Below are positions 6,695 through 8,077 of a stretch of 8,077 nucleotides of DNA, in pieces; the first letter of the stretch is position 1; each line of letters starts with the position of its first letter. The notes under the pieces are model-generated. The model was not told where the DNA came from. It worked only from the letters and a program-made list of their open reading frames with translations, and did no database searches. Location: contig JAISBQ010000092.1 in NCBI GenBank assembly GCA_031266115.1, positions 1-8,077 on the forward strand. The letters are read 5' to 3'. The position numbers and the translations under genes were made by a program. This DNA comes from Bifidobacteriaceae bacterium. GTDB lineage: Bacteria; Actinomycetota; Actinomycetes; Actinomycetales; WQXJ01.

Positions 6695-7882
6695 TCAGCG
6701 CCGGGGAGAAGGACGCGGCGAGGCGGTTTCGCTGGGCGCGACAGCCTCGCCGCCCTGGTCTGAGGGCTCCCCCGACGGCTCGGCCGCTGGCGTGGATGGC
6801 GGCGGGGAGGAAGGCTCGGGCGGGGGCGATCCGGTCTCGGATGGGGTCTCGGACGGTGGCGGTGCCGGGGGATCGGTGGAGGCCGGTGGAGGCGGCGCGG
6901 GCGCCGTCTCCGTCACCGTGATCGTGGCACTGGGGACCGGCTCGGGCGTGGGCGGACGGACGGGTTCGGAGGGCGGTGGTTCCCGCGAGGGCTCGTTGCG
7001 CGTGTCACTCGGTGCTGGGCTGTGTCTGTAGGTTTCGGTGGGGGATGGTGTGGGCGAGGCGGGTCGCGATTGGGGAGACCTGGACGGTTCGGCGGACGAT
7101 GACGGTGACGGCGAGGATACGGGGACGCGAGGCGCCAGCTGCGTCCACGGCAGGCGGGTGTCGACATGCTCCAGATCGCGTCCGCCGGTGAGCTGGTTGA
7201 GCGACTTGCCCGAGGCGAACTCGACGGCGGTGACCACACCGAGAATCACGAGGAAGGCCACCGCGAGCGTCCCCGCGAAGACCCAGCCGAACCCAAAACG
7301 CTGGGTCAGTTTGTTCCACAGTGCCACCACGCGGCGGTCCGGCGTGCCATCGTCGGGCGACGCCGAGGCCTCCTCGGTGCCGCCTTCGGCATCGGACGAG
7401 TCTGCGTCATCGTCGGGCGCCGATGCCGGGGATTCGCTGTCGCTTCCGGTGTCGCCGCCCTCGGTCGGGTCATCGTCGGACTCCGACGCCTGCGGGGTGG
7501 CGTCGGAGTCGTCAGTGTTGTCGTCCGTGGAAGCCTGTGCGGAGTGACTCGCGAAGGGGACAATGGCGGGCAGCGCGGTCTGAGCCTTCTTGGCGAGGGC
7601 AACGGCGGTCTCGTGGGTACGCACCAGCCAGCGCGTATACAGGTAGTTGCCGACCACGGTGATGGCTGCCGCGAGGGCTGCACCATAGACGGTGCCCGCT
7701 GCACCCAGCCGGGACATCGCGGCGGTGGACGAGACCGCCGCCAAGACAGTGGCGAACACCTGGATGAGCGACAACGTGGGTCGCGGACGGCCGGACGACC
7801 CCCGCGGCTCGTCCGGGGACGAACCACCACCGGCCTCAGGCGCAGGCTCGCTGGCGGGGGGGTCCTTCGGATCCTCGCTCAT
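6695..7882 (-). CDS. Three-TM membrane protein with acidic linker and Pro-rich C-terminal tail, function unknown
   Basis: I do not recognise a named family beyond a resemblance to actinobacterial membrane proteins with the SLIQV...GAAGTVYGAA...GNYLYTR pattern. The 395-aa chain has a Pro/Glu-rich N-terminus (1-35), a TM hairpin at about 37-57 and 62-83, a short basic stretch, and a Asp/Ser/Glu-rich linker at 119-182. A third TM follows at about 197-220, then a Pro/Ser/Thr/Glu-rich tail at 252-395. Positive-inside reasoning places the N-terminus and acidic linker in the cytoplasm and the tail outside, where it could span the wall. No catalytic motif is visible. The start at ATG 7882 has no well-spaced ribosome site; GGGAGG lies 17 nt upstream. 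The upstream gene ends 23 nt before, so the two probably share an mRNA. The stop is 12 nt from the convergent GH65 stop. Confidence 0.75.
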   Translation of the reverse strand: MSEDPKDPPASEPAPEAGGGSSPDEPRGSSGRPRPTLSLIQVFATVLAAVSSTAAMSRLGAAGTVYGAALAAAITVVGNYLYTRWLVRTHETAVALAKKAQTALPAIVPFASHSAQASTDDNTDDSDATPQASESDDDPTEGGDTGSDSESPASAPDDDADSSDAEGGTEEASASPDDGTPDRRVVALWNKLTQRFGFGWVFAGTLAVAFLVILGVVTAVEFASGKSLNQLTGGRDLEHVDTRLPWTQLAPRVPVSSPSPSSSAEPSRSPQSRPASPTPSPTETYRHSPAPSDTRNEPSREPPPSEPVRPPTPEPVPSATITVTETAPAPPPPASTDPPAPPPSETPSETGSPPPEPSSPPPSTPAAEPSGEPSDQGGEAVAPSETASPRPSPRR

Positions 7883-7905
7883 CGTCGCGACGCCGATCGC
7901 CTCCC

Positions 7906-8077
7906 TCAGGGCACGTGAGGCCCGAACGTCGGTTCGAAGCGTTCACCCAAGAACTCGAACATCTGGATGGATGTGGAGATGGCGCAGCTGATGGTGAGTG
8001 CCAACTGGTCCGTGGTGACGCCGTGTTCCCAATCCACCACGTGCTCGCCGTGGACCCACAGGCGGCCATCGTCGTCA
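7906..8077 (-). CDS. C-terminal end of a probable YbjN-like protein (5' partial)
   Basis: An open frame on the minus strand runs from the window edge to a TGA at 7908-7906 and encodes 56 residues starting DDDGRLWVHGEH. It has no internal start long enough to be found as a separate gene, yet looks real: an alternating beta strand (LWVHGEHVVDW), then TTDQLALTISCAISTSIQMF and EFLGERFEPTF, an amphipathic helix. The pattern of a Gly/Thr-Thr-Asp-x-x-Leu turn followed by a helix ending in a Phe-rich segment recalls the C-terminus of actinobacterial YbjN-domain proteins (small proteins linked in E. coli to motility and stress control, role here unknown). The identification rests on memory and a short fragment. 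The following gene starts 23 nt downstream on the same strand, suggesting an operon. Confidence 0.6.
   Translation of the reverse strand, partial: DDDGRLWVHGEHVVDWEHGVTTDQLALTISCAISTSIQMFEFLGERFEPTFGPHVP

Noticed and set aside
6686..6705. CCCGG/CCGGG hairpin as a bidirectional terminator
   Set aside because: Only 5 bp with a 10-nt loop, no T-run, and it overlaps the stop of the minus-strand gene; not enough for a terminator call.
6549..7031. Gly/Ser-rich 160-codon frame on the plus strand
   Set aside because: It overlaps the end of the GH65 gene and then mirrors the Pro/Ser/Glu-rich tail of the minus-strand gene, which is what the complement of Pro codons (CCN) produces.
7166..7918. 250-codon open frame on the plus strand
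   Set aside because: Antisense to the membrane protein and running across the junction with the YbjN-like gene; the minus strand has TM segments and a coherent architecture.
7836..8069. 77-codon minus-strand frame with a start codon
   Set aside because: It is out of frame with both the YbjN-like fragment and the membrane protein, overlaps both, and has a shadow-like composition (Ser/Arg/Pro).

Overview
High-GC DNA with strong G/C preference at third codon positions, GTG starts and a probable leaderless start. Together with the protein families present (GH65 phosphorylase of the actinobacterial type, an apparent YbjN-like fragment, a sortase-type surface protein with Ig-like repeats), this points to an actinomycete (Actinomycetota). 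I cannot name genus or species. The genes look like ordinary chromosome. I see no tRNA, rRNA, CRISPR array, insertion sequence or attachment site.

Layout: (1) 1-808, plus strand: the C-terminal part of a secreted, wall- or membrane-anchored protein with Ig-like domains, a Pro-rich linker and an LSTTG-type sorting-like tail; its 5' end lies outside the window. (2) 809-909: a short convergent gap with one weak hairpin. (3) 910-2604, minus strand: a family 2 glycosyltransferase with a long C-terminal extension. (4) 2605-2711: a divergent promoter region. (5) 2712-4112, plus strand: a two-domain enzyme, IspD/TarI-like cytidylyltransferase fused to a short-chain dehydrogenase/reductase, the architecture of Haemophilus Acs1/Bcs1, which makes CDP-ribitol from ribulose 5-phosphate. 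(6) 4109-6682, plus strand: a GH65 disaccharide phosphorylase that overlaps the previous gene by 4 nt (GTGA). (7) 6695-7882, minus strand: a three-TM protein with an acidic linker and a long Pro-rich tail. (8) 7906-8077, minus strand: the last 56 codons of a gene that looks like the YbjN family, running off the window and probably cotranscribed with (7).

How they may work together: the divergent pair of glycosyltransferase and CDP-ribitol synthase suggests synthesis or decoration of a ribitol-phosphate wall polymer (teichoic acid or capsule-like). The coupled GH65 enzyme could supply a glucose 1-phosphate to the same nucleotide-sugar pool, but that link is inference; its substrate cannot be read from the sequence. 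The surface protein and the membrane/YbjN-like pair are probably neighbours rather than pathway members. I did not find a clear undescribed system; the most notable point is the coupling of a CDP-ribitol synthase to a glycoside phosphorylase.
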